This document shows, one piece after another, positions 25,628 through 34,341 of a stretch of 64,000 nucleotides of DNA. The translations under genes and the position numbers were made by a program. Below the pieces are notes generated by a model. It made no database searches, was not told where the DNA came from, and worked only from the letters and a program-made list of their open reading frames with translations. Source of the stretch: Streptomyces chartreusis (GTDB taxonomy: Bacteria > Actinomycetota > Actinomycetes > Streptomycetales > Streptomycetaceae); assembly GCF_008704715.1 (NCBI RefSeq), contig NZ_CP023689.1:3720001-3784000 (forward strand). The letters are read 5' to 3'. How positions within the stretch are numbered: the stretch's first letter is position 1; every line of letters begins with the position of its first letter.

Positions 25628-27661
25628 TTACCTGGTCAGAGCGGTTCGCAGCTGTTCGGGGTCGGTGGTCGGGGCGTCGCAGGTGAAGTTACGGCAGACG
25701 TAAGCCGCAGGTTGACCCTGCTGCAGCGGGCGGTCGGCGAGGAGCGGGAATTCGCCACTCTCCGGAGTCCCCACGGCGACGACCGCGCCCGGCGCGGTAC
25801 CGAGAAGTGCCGTGCGGTGGAGGGCCTTCGTGGCGGCGTCCTCCGTCGCCGGGCCCACGACCGCGACCTCCCTCGGCCCGTCGAGGTTGGCCTCGGCGAC
25901 CGCGAGTCCCCAGCCGATGAACCGGGGCACGCGCGGACCTAGCGCCTTCACCACGCCCAACGCCCGTTCGGCGGCGGTGCGGTGCGGCTCGGCACCGGTC
26001 TGCGCGGCATAGCTCAGCAGCGCGCCCGCCGCCGCGCACCAGCCGGAGGGGGCGGCGTTGTCGGTGGGGTCCTGCGGGCGGCGGATCAGCCGCTCGGCGT
26101 CGGCGGCCGTGTCGTAGAGGCCGCCGGACTCCTCGTCGACGAAGCGGGCCAGCACATGGTCGAGCAGGAACCCGGCGAACTCCAGCCAGACGCCCTCCCC
26201 GGTGACGGACGCGAGCGCGAGGAAGCCCTCGGCTACGTCGGCGTAGTCCTCCAGCACGCCCGCGTTCGCGCCGACCTGGCCGTCCTTGCTGGTCCGGGCG
26301 ATACGGGCCTGCTCGTCGAGGTGCAGCCTGACCAGCAGGTCGGCGGCGCCGAGGGCCGCCTCCACGAGGTCGGGGCGGTCGAAGTAGGCGCCTGTCTCGG
26401 CGAGGGCGGCGATCGCGAGGCCGTTCCAGGCGGCGACGATCTTGTCGTCCCGGCCGGGCCCGGGGCGTGACGCGCGCCGCCGCAGCAGACGCTCACGGAT
26501 CGAGGCGATCCTCCCGGCGTCGAACAGCTCGTCCTGCTGCGGGAGCTGGAGGACGGAGGAACCCTCCTCGAAGGTGCCCTCCTCCGTCACCCCGAAGTAC
26601 CGCACGGCGAGGTCGGCGTCCTCGTCCCCGAGGACCTCGCGCAGCTGCTCCGGCGTCCACACGTAGTACGCGCCCTCGACGTGCCTGCCGGTCCCGTCGT
26701 CGCTGTCGGCGTCGAGCGCGGAGGCGAACCCGCCCTCGTTCGTGCGCAGTTCGCGCACCATGAAGTCCGCGGTCTCCAGGGCGACGCGGCGGGCCAGCTC
26801 GGAGCCCGTGGCACGCCAGAGGTGGGCGTAGACACGGCACAGCAGGGCGTTGTCGTACAGCATCTTCTCGAAGTGCGGCACCACCCAGTCCCGGTCGACG
26901 GAGTAGCGCGCGAACCCGCCGCCGAGCTGGTCGTAGATGCCGCCCCTGGCCATCCGCTCGCAGGTGTCCTGGGCCATCTGCAACGCGCCCTCGGCGCCGG
27001 TGCGCGCGTGGTGGCGCAGCAGGAACTCGATCGCCATGGACGGCGGGAACTTCGGCGCGCCCCCGAATCCGCCGCGCTGCGGGTCGTACTCGCGGGTGAG
27101 CCCGAGCAGCGCCGCCGCGAGCTCCTGCTCGCCGGGGGCCTCGGGGCCGCCGTAGGAGATCTCGCGCCCGGCGAGGTCGCGCACGATCTTCCCGGCGACG
27201 TCGGAGACCTCGTCGCGCCGGTCGGTCCAGGCGCCGCGCACACCCTCCAGGACCTGACGGAAGGACGGCATGCCCTGGCGGGGTGAGGGCGGGAAGTAGG
27301 TGCCGAAGTAGAAGGGCTCGGCGTCCGGGGTGAGGAACACCGTCATGGGCCAGCCGCCCTGCCCGGTGGCCGCCTGCACGGCCTCCATGTAGACGGCGTC
27401 CACGTCGGGCCGCTCCTCGCGGTCGACCTTGACGCTGACGAAGTGGGCGTTGAGGTAGTCGGCGGTCTCCTGGTCCTCGAAGGACTCGTGCGCCATGACA
27501 TGGCACCAGTGGCAGCTGCTGTAACCGACGCTGAGCAGGACCGGTTTGTCGCTCTTGCGAGCCTCCTCGAAGGCCTCGGCCGACCACGGCCACCAGTCGA
27601 CCGGGTTGTCCGCGTGCTGGAGCAGATAGGGGGACGTTTCGTGAGCCAGTCGGTTCGGCAT
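25628..27661 (-). CDS. Thioredoxin-domain protein, DUF255/YyaL (Spata20) family
   Basis: 677 residues, full family length. The N-terminal thioredoxin-like domain has PNRLAHETSPYLLQHADNPVDWW and VGYSSCHWCHVMAHESF, with CHWC near residue 50 as the redox motif. The remainder is an (alpha/alpha)6-barrel like N-acylglucosamine epimerases (GGIYDQLGGGFARYSVD, FEKMLYDNALL, ALDADSDD, DDKIVAAWNGLAIAAL). Its biochemical role is not settled. The start at 27661 gives the conserved MPNRLAHE; an ATG 9 nt upstream is also possible. It is single and divergent from the STAND gene. Confidence 0.88.
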   Translation of the reverse strand: MPNRLAHETSPYLLQHADNPVDWWPWSAEAFEEARKSDKPVLLSVGYSSCHWCHVMAHESFEDQETADYLNAHFVSVKVDREERPDVDAVYMEAVQAATGQGGWPMTVFLTPDAEPFYFGTYFPPSPRQGMPSFRQVLEGVRGAWTDRRDEVSDVAGKIVRDLAGREISYGGPEAPGEQELAAALLGLTREYDPQRGGFGGAPKFPPSMAIEFLLRHHARTGAEGALQMAQDTCERMARGGIYDQLGGGFARYSVDRDWVVPHFEKMLYDNALLCRVYAHLWRATGSELARRVALETADFMVRELRTNEGGFASALDADSDDGTGRHVEGAYYVWTPEQLREVLGDEDADLAVRYFGVTEEGTFEEGSSVLQLPQQDELFDAGRIASIRERLLRRRASRPGPGRDDKIVAAWNGLAIAALAETGAYFDRPDLVEAALGAADLLVRLHLDEQARIARTSKDGQVGANAGVLEDYADVAEGFLALASVTGEGVWLEFAGFLLDHVLARFVDEESGGLYDTAADAERLIRRPQDPTDNAAPSGWCAAAGALLSYAAQTGAEPHRTAAERALGVVKALGPRVPRFIGWGLAVAEANLDGPREVAVVGPATEDAATKALHRTALLGTAPGAVVAVGTPESGEFPLLADRPLQQGQPAAYVCRNFTCDAPTTDPEQLRTALTR

Positions 27662-27883
27662 GGGGTCCATCCTGCCGCAGTACCCCCGCCGGCATGCGTC
27701 AGGCGTCCACCGGACGGCGACGTCACGTCCCCCGATCCCCCGGCCACGGCCCCCTGACCGCGGCCGCCGTCGCCCCATCCTTCACCGCGGCATCCGGCAC
27801 CCGTCACCCGGCCCTCTCCCCACAACGCCCCGTCCGCAGCACACTTGACCAAGAACGCCATCGCTGCCGGAGGGGGACGTGAC

Positions 27884-30800
27884 ATGCGGGACAGCCATCG
27901 GACTGAGGCCGAGAGGCTGTTGGCTCGGGCCGTCGAGGAGGAGGTGCGGCGCTCGGGCGGCCGCATCGAGGGGCAGGTGCTGCTGTCGCGGGCCCGCGGC
28001 GCGCTCGACGCCATGGCCGGGGCGGCCACCGAGGAGTACGAGGCGTACACCCGGGCGCTGGACGAGGCGGACGCCGGCCGGCTCACCTTCGGGCAGCGCT
28101 TCGCACGCGAGGGCGGTGCCACCCCCCTGATGGTGGCCGGCGTCGCCGCGGTCGCGGCCGCCGTGTCCGACCTGGCGCTCGGCACCGGCGCGAGCACCGC
28201 GGTGGGCGCGGGCGTCACCGTGGGCGTCGTCGGCGCCGCGGCCACCGTCGCGAAGGTCGCCGGCACACATCTGCCCGCCGCACACCAGCGCGCGGGCGCC
28301 GTCGGCCAGCCCGGCGGCCCGGAACAGCTGCGCCTGCAATGGCTGACGGCGCTGGAGGTCCGCGGCATCCGCCCCTTCCTCGACCAGCAGCGAGTGCTCA
28401 GCGCGTCCACCGGCCCGAAGAAGACGGGCCCGCGGCTGAGGGGCGCCGACAAGAGCGCCGCCGCGCGCGGCCGCAACGTACTGGAGCAGTCGTTCGCCCA
28501 ACTCCCCGAGCCGACGGGTCCGTTCGCCGGCCGTCGGCAGGAGCTGTCCCGCATCGGGCAGTGGGTGCAGGCGGCACGCGCGAGTACGGAGACCAGGCCG
28601 ACGGTCGTCGTCCTGCACGGCCCGCCCGGCAGCGGCCGCAGCGCACTGGCGGTCCGCGCGGCCCACGAGCTGAAGGACCAGTTCCGCGGCGCGTGCGTGG
28701 TGGACCTGCGCGGCGACACCACGGAGGAGCCGCCGCTGTCGACACGAGACGCGCTGCTGCACCTGCTGAACCGGCTGGGCGCCCCCCGCGAGCAACTCCT
28801 CTTCCGTGAGCGCTCGTCGGCGGAGCAGCAGGTCAAGCGGCTCGGCGAGCTCTACCACCAGCACCTCACCGGCCTCCCCGTCACGGTCGTCCTGGACGAC
28901 GCCCCGGACGCAACTCAGGTCCGCACCCTCGTCCCCGAACGCTCCGACAGCCTGGTCCTTGTCACCTCCCGCGAACCCCTCGACCTGCCCGACCTCGCCG
29001 CCTGGGTGCACCACCTCCCGGTCGAGGCACTGGACGCGGCCGGCGCGGAAGAGCTGCTGACCGCCGCCGCACAGGACTCCTCGGGCCCCTACGACGCCGA
29101 ATCGGCCGACCGGATCCGGCAGTTGTGCGGCGGCCTGCCGCTGGCGCTGCGCGTCGCCGGCTCGTCGCTCGGCCCGCGCTCACCGCGCACACTGGCGACG
29201 GACCTCGGCGCGTACGGCCCGGTGGAGCCGATCGAGCGGGTGCTGTGGCTGCGCTACACCGACCAGTCGGAGGCGGCCCGGCGGCTGCTGCGCCGGCTCG
29301 CGCTGGCGGGCCGGGCCTCGCTGGGCGCGGCAGCGGCGGCGGCCCTGCTCGCCACGGACGAGGCGGAGGCGACCCGTCATCTGGAGGAGCTGGCCAGGTC
29401 GGGCCTCATCGACCACGTCCGCGGCAACCGCTACCGGCTCCACGACCTGGTCCGCGCCTTCGCCCAGGCCCGCCTCCTCGACGAGGAGGAACCCGCGGAG
29501 CGCACGGCGGCGCAGGAGCGGCTGATCGTGAACTACGCCGACCTCGCCGACTCGGTGCTGCGACTGGTCGACGGCAACATGTCGACCCGCTCCGACCGCT
29601 TCAGCCCGCACGGCTTCACCTCGCTGGACGACGCGCTGCGCTGGCTGGACGACGAGTCGAGCTTCATCACCGCGGCCCTGCGGCACGCGGAGGACGCCAA
29701 CCAGGCGGCGGTGCTGAACCTGCTGGGCGCCCTGTGCGACTACTGCCTGCTGCGCGGCGACCTCTACCGGCTCGGTGAGATCAGCGAGCTCGCGCAGGCC
29801 GTGGACAAGGGCCTGCTGGTCCGCTCGGTGCAGTGGCGCACCGGCATCGCGGCCCGGCAGCTCGGCGAACTCGACAAGGCCCGCGCGACCCTGACCTCGG
29901 TGGTCGAGCTCTACATGGAGGCCCAGCACGACGCGGGCGCGGCCCGTGCCCTGTGCTCGCTCGGCATCACCCTGCACCACCAGGGCAACCTCACCGAGGC
30001 GGCCGCCAAGCTCCGCGAGGCCCTGGACCTCCAGTCGGCGCCCGAGCTGTCGACGGACCGCGCCTGGACGATGCACGCGCTGGCGGCGGTGGAACGCGAC
30101 CGGGGCCATGTCGCCGAGTCCCTGGACCTGCTGACCGAGTCCCTTTCCCTGCACCGGGCCGGCGAGTCCCTGCACGGCGAGGCGTGGGCCCACTTCCAGC
30201 TGGGCCAGCTGGGCCTGCGGATGGGCGACGTACCGAGGGCGGACGAGGACCTGCGGGCGGCCCTGGACCTGTACGGCCGCACCCGCGACGCCCGCGGCGA
30301 GGCCTGGGCGCTGACCCAGCTGTCCCGGGCCCGGCTGGTCGCCGGCGACCCGTCCCCGGCGGTGGACGGCCTGCGCCAGGCGGCCGCCCGCCACCGCGAC
30401 AACGAGGACGCCCGCGGCGAGGCGTGGTCCCTCTACTACCTGGGCCAGGCCCTGGAGGAGACGGGCAACCTCGACCTCGCGGTACGGGAGCTGGAGCGGT
30501 CGCGGACGATGTTCTCGCGGATGCGCGACGTGTACGGGCTCGCGTGCGCCCGGCACCACTCGGCACGGGTGACCCGCGACCAGCGGGCGGCCCAGACGGG
30601 CTCCCTGCGCAATTCCGGATTCGCCCGTCAGCTCCTGGTGGACGCCCGCGCCGACTTCCAGCGCATCGGCGTCGCGCACGGCGAGGCGTGGACCTGCCTG
30701 GAGCTGGCGGTCGTGGACGCCGGGAACACCCGCACCCAGCAGGCGCTGACTCTGTGCGACGACGCGATCGGCCTGTTCGCGTCGTACGGCGACCGGCGCG

Positions 30801-31081
30801 GCGAGGACTGGGCCCGCTTCCTGCGCTCCACCCTGCTGCCGTACGCCGCCCCCGGCGGGGTGGAGGTCGGCACGGCGGTGGCCCAGGAGGAACTGGCCCA
30901 GCTGTCCCGCACCGGCCACCCCCTGCGCGACGCGAAGCTGGACGGCTATGTCGAGGCGTACCAGCTGCTGCTGGAACGCGGCGTGAACCTGGAGGAGGGC
31001 TGGCAGGCCTGGCGGCTCGGCATGGTGCCGAACCGCCACGCACGCGAGGTCATGGGAGTGGCGGCAGCCGCCCGGCACTGA
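27884..31081 (+). CDS. STAND/NB-ARC-type ATPase with TPR repeats
   Basis: 1065 residues. An N-terminal helical part includes a hydrophobic Ala/Gly-rich region (about 82-127) that could lie in or on the membrane. The nucleotide-binding module is clear: Walker A GPPGSGRSA (about 246-254), Walker B VTVVLDDAPD, LVLVTSREPLDL, and GGLPLALRVAGSSL (the GLPLA motif). A winged-helix follows. Residues about 560-1000 are TPR units with recurrent HGEAWxxxxLGQL elements. STAND proteins are ligand-triggered switches; some are regulators and others defence proteins. No effector domain is obvious. The ATG at 27884 has GGAGGGGG 7 nt upstream. Confidence 0.85.
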   Translation: MRDSHRTEAERLLARAVEEEVRRSGGRIEGQVLLSRARGALDAMAGAATEEYEAYTRALDEADAGRLTFGQRFAREGGATPLMVAGVAAVAAAVSDLALGTGASTAVGAGVTVGVVGAAATVAKVAGTHLPAAHQRAGAVGQPGGPEQLRLQWLTALEVRGIRPFLDQQRVLSASTGPKKTGPRLRGADKSAAARGRNVLEQSFAQLPEPTGPFAGRRQELSRIGQWVQAARASTETRPTVVVLHGPPGSGRSALAVRAAHELKDQFRGACVVDLRGDTTEEPPLSTRDALLHLLNRLGAPREQLLFRERSSAEQQVKRLGELYHQHLTGLPVTVVLDDAPDATQVRTLVPERSDSLVLVTSREPLDLPDLAAWVHHLPVEALDAAGAEELLTAAAQDSSGPYDAESADRIRQLCGGLPLALRVAGSSLGPRSPRTLATDLGAYGPVEPIERVLWLRYTDQSEAARRLLRRLALAGRASLGAAAAAALLATDEAEATRHLEELARSGLIDHVRGNRYRLHDLVRAFAQARLLDEEEPAERTAAQERLIVNYADLADSVLRLVDGNMSTRSDRFSPHGFTSLDDALRWLDDESSFITAALRHAEDANQAAVLNLLGALCDYCLLRGDLYRLGEISELAQAVDKGLLVRSVQWRTGIAARQLGELDKARATLTSVVELYMEAQHDAGAARALCSLGITLHHQGNLTEAAAKLREALDLQSAPELSTDRAWTMHALAAVERDRGHVAESLDLLTESLSLHRAGESLHGEAWAHFQLGQLGLRMGDVPRADEDLRAALDLYGRTRDARGEAWALTQLSRARLVAGDPSPAVDGLRQAAARHRDNEDARGEAWSLYYLGQALEETGNLDLAVRELERSRTMFSRMRDVYGLACARHHSARVTRDQRAAQTGSLRNSGFARQLLVDARADFQRIGVAHGEAWTCLELAVVDAGNTRTQQALTLCDDAIGLFASYGDRRGEDWARFLRSTLLPYAAPGGVEVGTAVAQEELAQLSRTGHPLRDAKLDGYVEAYQLLLERGVNLEEGWQAWRLGMVPNRHAREVMGVAAAARH

Positions 31082-31138
31082 GAGGTACCGGGCCCCCGGG
31101 GATCTTCGCCGTCAGGCCTGCTGCGGCCCGGCCGGCCG

Positions 31139-31384
31139 TCAGCCCTGCGGCTTCGCCGTGCCGGCCGCCTCGGCGGAGTCCTCGGAATCCGCCTTCGGAT
31201 CCGGGACCTCCGTGAACTCGACCCTGTTCATGTGGCGGTTCATGGACTTCATCAGGCCCCAGACCGCCAGTGCCATCACCGCGAAGACGATGAAACCGAG
31301 GACGCCGGGGGTGACCTTGTCCTCGTCCACCTCCTTGGCGAAGGTGACGAGCTGTGTCATTGCCAGGCTTGCGCTTGCGCTCAT
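31139..31384 (-). CDS. Small single-pass membrane protein coupled to mca
   Basis: 81 residues. One membrane segment (GVLGFIVFAVMALAVWGLM) is followed by a basic stretch (KSMNRHMNR) and an acidic Ser/Ala tail. The ATG at 31384 follows the mca stop after one base, so translation is coupled; an internal ATG at 31360 (MTQLVTFAKEVDEDK) is a plausible alternative. Function is unknown. Its place behind mca suggests a conserved partner of the mycothiol gene, but nothing in the protein shows this. Confidence 0.7.
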   Translation of the reverse strand: MSASASLAMTQLVTFAKEVDEDKVTPGVLGFIVFAVMALAVWGLMKSMNRHMNRVEFTEVPDPKADSEDSAEAAGTAKPQG

Positions 31385-31385
31385 G

Positions 31386-32267
31386 TCAGGCATTGTCGCG
31401 GATGCCCGCAAACAGGTCGTCCTCGGGGAGGGAGGTATCGACGAGGGACTTCGCGAGCTCGTACTCCTCGGTCGGCCAGACCTCCTTCTGGATCTCCATC
31501 GGGACCTTGAACCAGCCGCCGTCGGGGTCGATCTGCGTGGCGTGCGCGATCAGCGCCTTGTCGCGGATCTCATAGAAGTCCGCGCAAGGGACATGCGTGG
31601 TGAGCGTGCGCTCGGCGCGCTGGAACTCGTCCCACCGCTTGAGCCAGTCCCCGTACGGCGACTCCAGACCGCGGTCCAGCATCGCGTTGTGCAGCGCCTC
31701 GGTGCGGGGCCGGTTGAAGCCCTGGTTGTAGTAGAGCTTCCGCGGCTGGTACGCCGGGCCGAACTCCGCCTCCGGGTACTTCTCGGCGTCCGCGGCGCCC
31801 TCGAAGGCCACCATCGAGATCTTGTGGGTCATGATGTGGTCGGGGTGCGGGTAGCCGCCGTTCTCGTCGTAGGTGGTGATCACCTGCGGACGGAACGAGC
31901 GGATCTGCTTCACCAGCTCACCGGCCGCCTTGTCGACGTCCTCCAGGGCGAAGCAGCCCTCCGGCAGCGGCGGCAGCGGGTCGCCCTCGGGCAGGCCGGA
32001 GTCGACGAAGCCGAGCCATTCCTGCTTCACCCCGAGGATCTCGCGGGCCTCGTCCATCTCCTTCTTGCGTACCTCGTGGATGTGCTCCTCGATGTACTTG
32101 TCGCCCTGAAGCTTCGGATTGAGGATGGAGCCGCGCTCCCCGCCCGTGCAGGTCACGACCAGCACGTCCACCCCCTCGGACACGTACTTCGCCATGGTGG
32201 CCGCGCCCTTGCTCGACTCGTCGTCGGGGTGGGCGTGCACGGCCATCAGTCGCAGCTGGTCAGTCAA
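31386..32267 (-). CDS. mca: Mycothiol S-conjugate amidase
   Basis: 293 residues. The zinc-dependent LmbE-type deacetylase fold is marked by HAHPDDES (His11, His13, Asp15, Asp16), CTGGERGS, and NGGYPHPDH with the third zinc His. The enzyme cleaves mycothiol-bound electrophiles, releasing a mercapturic acid for export and glucosaminyl inositol for recycling. This confirms an actinobacterial source. Mca and MshB are paralogues; the long C-terminus with WDEFQRAERTLTTHVPCADFYEIRDKALIAHATQIDP favours Mca. The start is a TTG. The small membrane gene downstream is coupled. Confidence 0.92.
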   Translation of the reverse strand: MTDQLRLMAVHAHPDDESSKGAATMAKYVSEGVDVLVVTCTGGERGSILNPKLQGDKYIEEHIHEVRKKEMDEAREILGVKQEWLGFVDSGLPEGDPLPPLPEGCFALEDVDKAAGELVKQIRSFRPQVITTYDENGGYPHPDHIMTHKISMVAFEGAADAEKYPEAEFGPAYQPRKLYYNQGFNRPRTEALHNAMLDRGLESPYGDWLKRWDEFQRAERTLTTHVPCADFYEIRDKALIAHATQIDPDGGWFKVPMEIQKEVWPTEEYELAKSLVDTSLPEDDLFAGIRDNA

Positions 32268-32416
32268 GACTCAATCCTCGTAGTCGGCGCCCCGGTGTGC
32301 CCCGGTGCGATCGGCGGCTTCTATAGTGACCGAATCGGGGGGCGGATAATTCCGGGGTACGGTCCGCAGGTCCCTCTTTCTGGAACATCGGTCCCGCCCC
32401 GGCGGAGAGGACGATC

Positions 32417-32815
32417 ATGAGTACGGCGAGCACCCGAGTGCCGGAGGGCCGTTACGGCCGCTCCTCGGACGCGCGCGCCGACCGCACACTCAAGGTCGTC
32501 GGCGGCGTCCTCGGGGCATTGCTCCTGGCGCTGATCGGCTATTTCGCCTATTACTACGTCGGCCAGAACAAGATCAGCGCCGAGGTGATCGAGTTCGACG
32601 CCCAGACGGACGCGGTGAAGGTGCATCTGGAGGTCCGCAAGGACGCCGGCGCCTCGGGCTACTGCACCCTGCGCTCCCAGGCGGAGAACGGTGCCGAGGT
32701 GGGCCGGGCCGACTTCCGCTTCGACGGCGACGCCACCCGGATCGACAAGGTCGTCACGCTCCGTACGACGTCCCAGGGAACGACGGCCGAACTGCTCGGC
32801 TGCCACTCCGACTGA
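32417..32815 (+). CDS. DUF4307 membrane-anchored protein
   Basis: 132 residues. A polar N-terminus (MSTASTRVPEGRYGRSSDARADRTLK) precedes one membrane segment (VVGGVLGALLLALIGYFAYYYV). The outer domain is a small beta-sandwich with VIEFDAQTDAVKVHLEVRKD and two Cys (SGYC, LLGCHSD) that may pair. The pattern matches DUF4307, a family common in actinobacteria and usually found between mca and greA, as here. GAGAGGACG lies 5-13 nt before the ATG. Function is unknown. Confidence 0.82.
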   Translation: MSTASTRVPEGRYGRSSDARADRTLKVVGGVLGALLLALIGYFAYYYVGQNKISAEVIEFDAQTDAVKVHLEVRKDAGASGYCTLRSQAENGAEVGRADFRFDGDATRIDKVVTLRTTSQGTTAELLGCHSD

Positions 32816-32940
32816 TCCAACCGCCCGAATCCGACCGACCTTGGTCGACATCGACCGGATCGGTCCGGAATACGTAGGCGCTGACCTGCGTTGATGCGAA
32901 TCTGATGGCTTATGTCCTCCCCCTTCGGCCTTTGAATTGT

Positions 32941-33026
32941 TAGGCTCGTGGTTTCGCCCTTCCGTGAAGGAACATCCTTCTGGGTAGGGCGATGCTTTGT
33001 ATTCCCAGTACCGACGAGGAGCACCT
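32941..33026 (+). promoter_or_regulatory. greA leader with -10 box and alternative hairpins
   Basis: A TAGGCT -10 box (32941-32946) implies a leader of about 75 nt. In it, CCTTC (32958-32962) can pair with GAAGG (32966-32970), or GAAGGA (32966-32971) can pair with TCCTTC (32975-32980). The two hairpins exclude one another. GAGGAG stands before the GTG at 33027. No -35 box is clear. Confidence 0.4.
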
Positions 33027-33527
33027 GTGACCCAGACCAGCGAGAACGTCACCTGGCTGACCCAGGAGGCGTACAACCAGCTCAAGGCCGAGCTGGAGTA
33101 CCTGTCTGGTCCTGCGCGCACGGAGATCGCCGCCAAGATCGCGGCCGCGCGCGAGGAGGGCGACCTGCGCGAGAACGGCGGGTACCACGCGGCCAAGGAG
33201 GAGCAGGGCAAGCAGGAGCTCCGTGTGCGCCAGCTGACCCAGCTCCTGGAGAACGCCCAGGTCGGCGAGGCGCCGGCGTCGGCGGACGGTGCGGTGGCGC
33301 CCGGCATGGTCGTGACGATCGCCTTCGACGGTGACGAGGACGACACGACGACCTTCCTGCTCGCCTCGCGCGAGTACGCGAGCTCCGACATCGAGACGTA
33401 CTCGCCGCAGTCCCCGCTGGGCTCCGGCGTGATCGGCCACAAGGTCGGCGAGGACGCCCAGTACGAGCTGCCGAACGGCAAGATCGCCTCGGTGAAGATC
33501 CTCAAGGCCGAGCCCTACAACGGCTGA
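33027..33527 (+). CDS. greA: Transcription elongation factor GreA
   Basis: 166 residues. The N-terminal coiled coil (LTQEAYNQLKAELEYLSGPARTEIAAKIAAAREEGDLRENGGYHAAKEEQGKQELRVRQLTQLL, quoted only by position 11-72) has the GreA tip signature DLRENGGYHAAKEEQ. The C-terminal FKBP-like domain ends SPQSPLGSGVIGHKVGEDAQYELPNG. GreA stimulates transcript cleavage by RNA polymerase to rescue backtracked complexes. The GTG at 33027 has GAGGAG upstream; the frame opens at 32997. The acidic tip residues are present, so activity is expected. Confidence 0.95.
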   Translation: MTQTSENVTWLTQEAYNQLKAELEYLSGPARTEIAAKIAAAREEGDLRENGGYHAAKEEQGKQELRVRQLTQLLENAQVGEAPASADGAVAPGMVVTIAFDGDEDDTTTFLLASREYASSDIETYSPQSPLGSGVIGHKVGEDAQYELPNGKIASVKILKAEPYNG

Positions 33528-33562
33528 TCCGCCCTCGGGGCACTCAGCACCGGTCTTCCACG

Positions 33563-33592
33563 AGCCCCCGCCGCCTCCCGGCGCCGGGGGCT
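33563..33592 (+). terminator. greA terminator hairpin
   Basis: AGCCCCCG (33563-33570) and CGGGGGCT (33585-33592) form an 8-bp stem with a 14-nt loop containing a further GC-rich pairing, 36 bp after the greA stop codon. Confidence 0.65.
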
Positions 33593-33760
33593 TCGCCATG
33601 CGCCCGGGCCGAAAGTCATATCCACCGACAACTCGGCTCATTGCATTGGCTGTTGTGAGCCAACCGGGCGAGGCCTCAGTGACGCCTCCGCGACCCATAT
33701 CCGATCAAAAGCCATGATGACGACGTAATGCTCAGTGAGATCATGTGGAATGAGTGAAAC

Positions 33761-34252
33761 ATGCTGCTCAAGCGCCTCACGCTGACCATGGCCACGTCGC
33801 TTCTGGCTCTCGCCGGCACTGTCGGTACGGCCACCGCCGCCCCCGCCCCCGCCGCGAACCCGGGTGACCAGTCCGGCCCGTGCTACATCAACATCCAGGG
33901 AAGCAACAACACCAACACGTACGCCTCGTGCGGCCAGATCCTCACCGGCACCGGGCACGTCACGGGAAGCAATCACACCGTTGGCCGCGGGGGCCTCACG
34001 GGAGCCGACACCCTCCCCCAGGTCGGTGTCGAGACGTCCAACCTTCTCGCCGCCCCGCAGAACAACGCCGATGTCATCACTCCGCTGATCGGCGGCACCA
34101 ACGTCTCTGCCGCGTGCACCGTGCAGAGCCCCGTCGGCGACGGCATCTTCTATCTCGTCGTCACGGCGGTCAACGGCTATCCCACGGCCGGCTGGCTGCA
34201 GGCCGAGGTGATTTCGTCCACTGCGGACGTCCCGGCCTGTCTGCCGGCCTGA
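33761..34252 (+). CDS. Small secreted protein, function unknown
   Basis: 163 residues. A signal peptide ends near residue 26 (MLLKRLTLTMATSLLALAGTVGTATAA). The mature part starts with APAPAANPGDQSGPCYINIQ, has an Asn-rich element GSNNTNTY, and carries four Cys (GPCY, ASCG, AACT, PACL) that could form two disulphides. No chaplin, rodlin or enzyme motif is present. The ATG at 33761 has no strong Shine-Dalgarno. It is monocistronic with a strong terminator. Confidence 0.65.
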   Translation: MLLKRLTLTMATSLLALAGTVGTATAAPAPAANPGDQSGPCYINIQGSNNTNTYASCGQILTGTGHVTGSNHTVGRGGLTGADTLPQVGVETSNLLAAPQNNADVITPLIGGTNVSAACTVQSPVGDGIFYLVVTAVNGYPTAGWLQAEVISSTADVPACLPA

Positions 34253-34279
34253 GCCGACCTCCGCCGTAGGCCGGCGAAC

Positions 34280-34319
34280 AAGAAGGCCCCGCCCAGGGAT
34301 TGTGCGACGGGGCCTTCTT
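34280..34319. terminator. Bidirectional terminator
   Basis: AAGAAGGCCCCG (34280-34291) and CGGGGCCTTCTT (34308-34319) form a perfect 12-bp stem with a 16-nt loop. A- and T-rich outer bases give T-runs on both strands, serving both the secreted-protein gene and the convergent ABC permease gene. Confidence 0.85.
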
Positions 34320-34341
34320 CGTTGTGCCGGACGATGGGCGA

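Noticed and set aside
25521..25703. 60-residue plus-strand ORF with a strong AAGGGGGATCT ribosome-binding site
   Set aside because: Its second half overlaps the end of the thioredoxin-domain gene in antisense and the protein shows no fold-like pattern; the site is better read as leader DNA of the glycan operon on the other strand.
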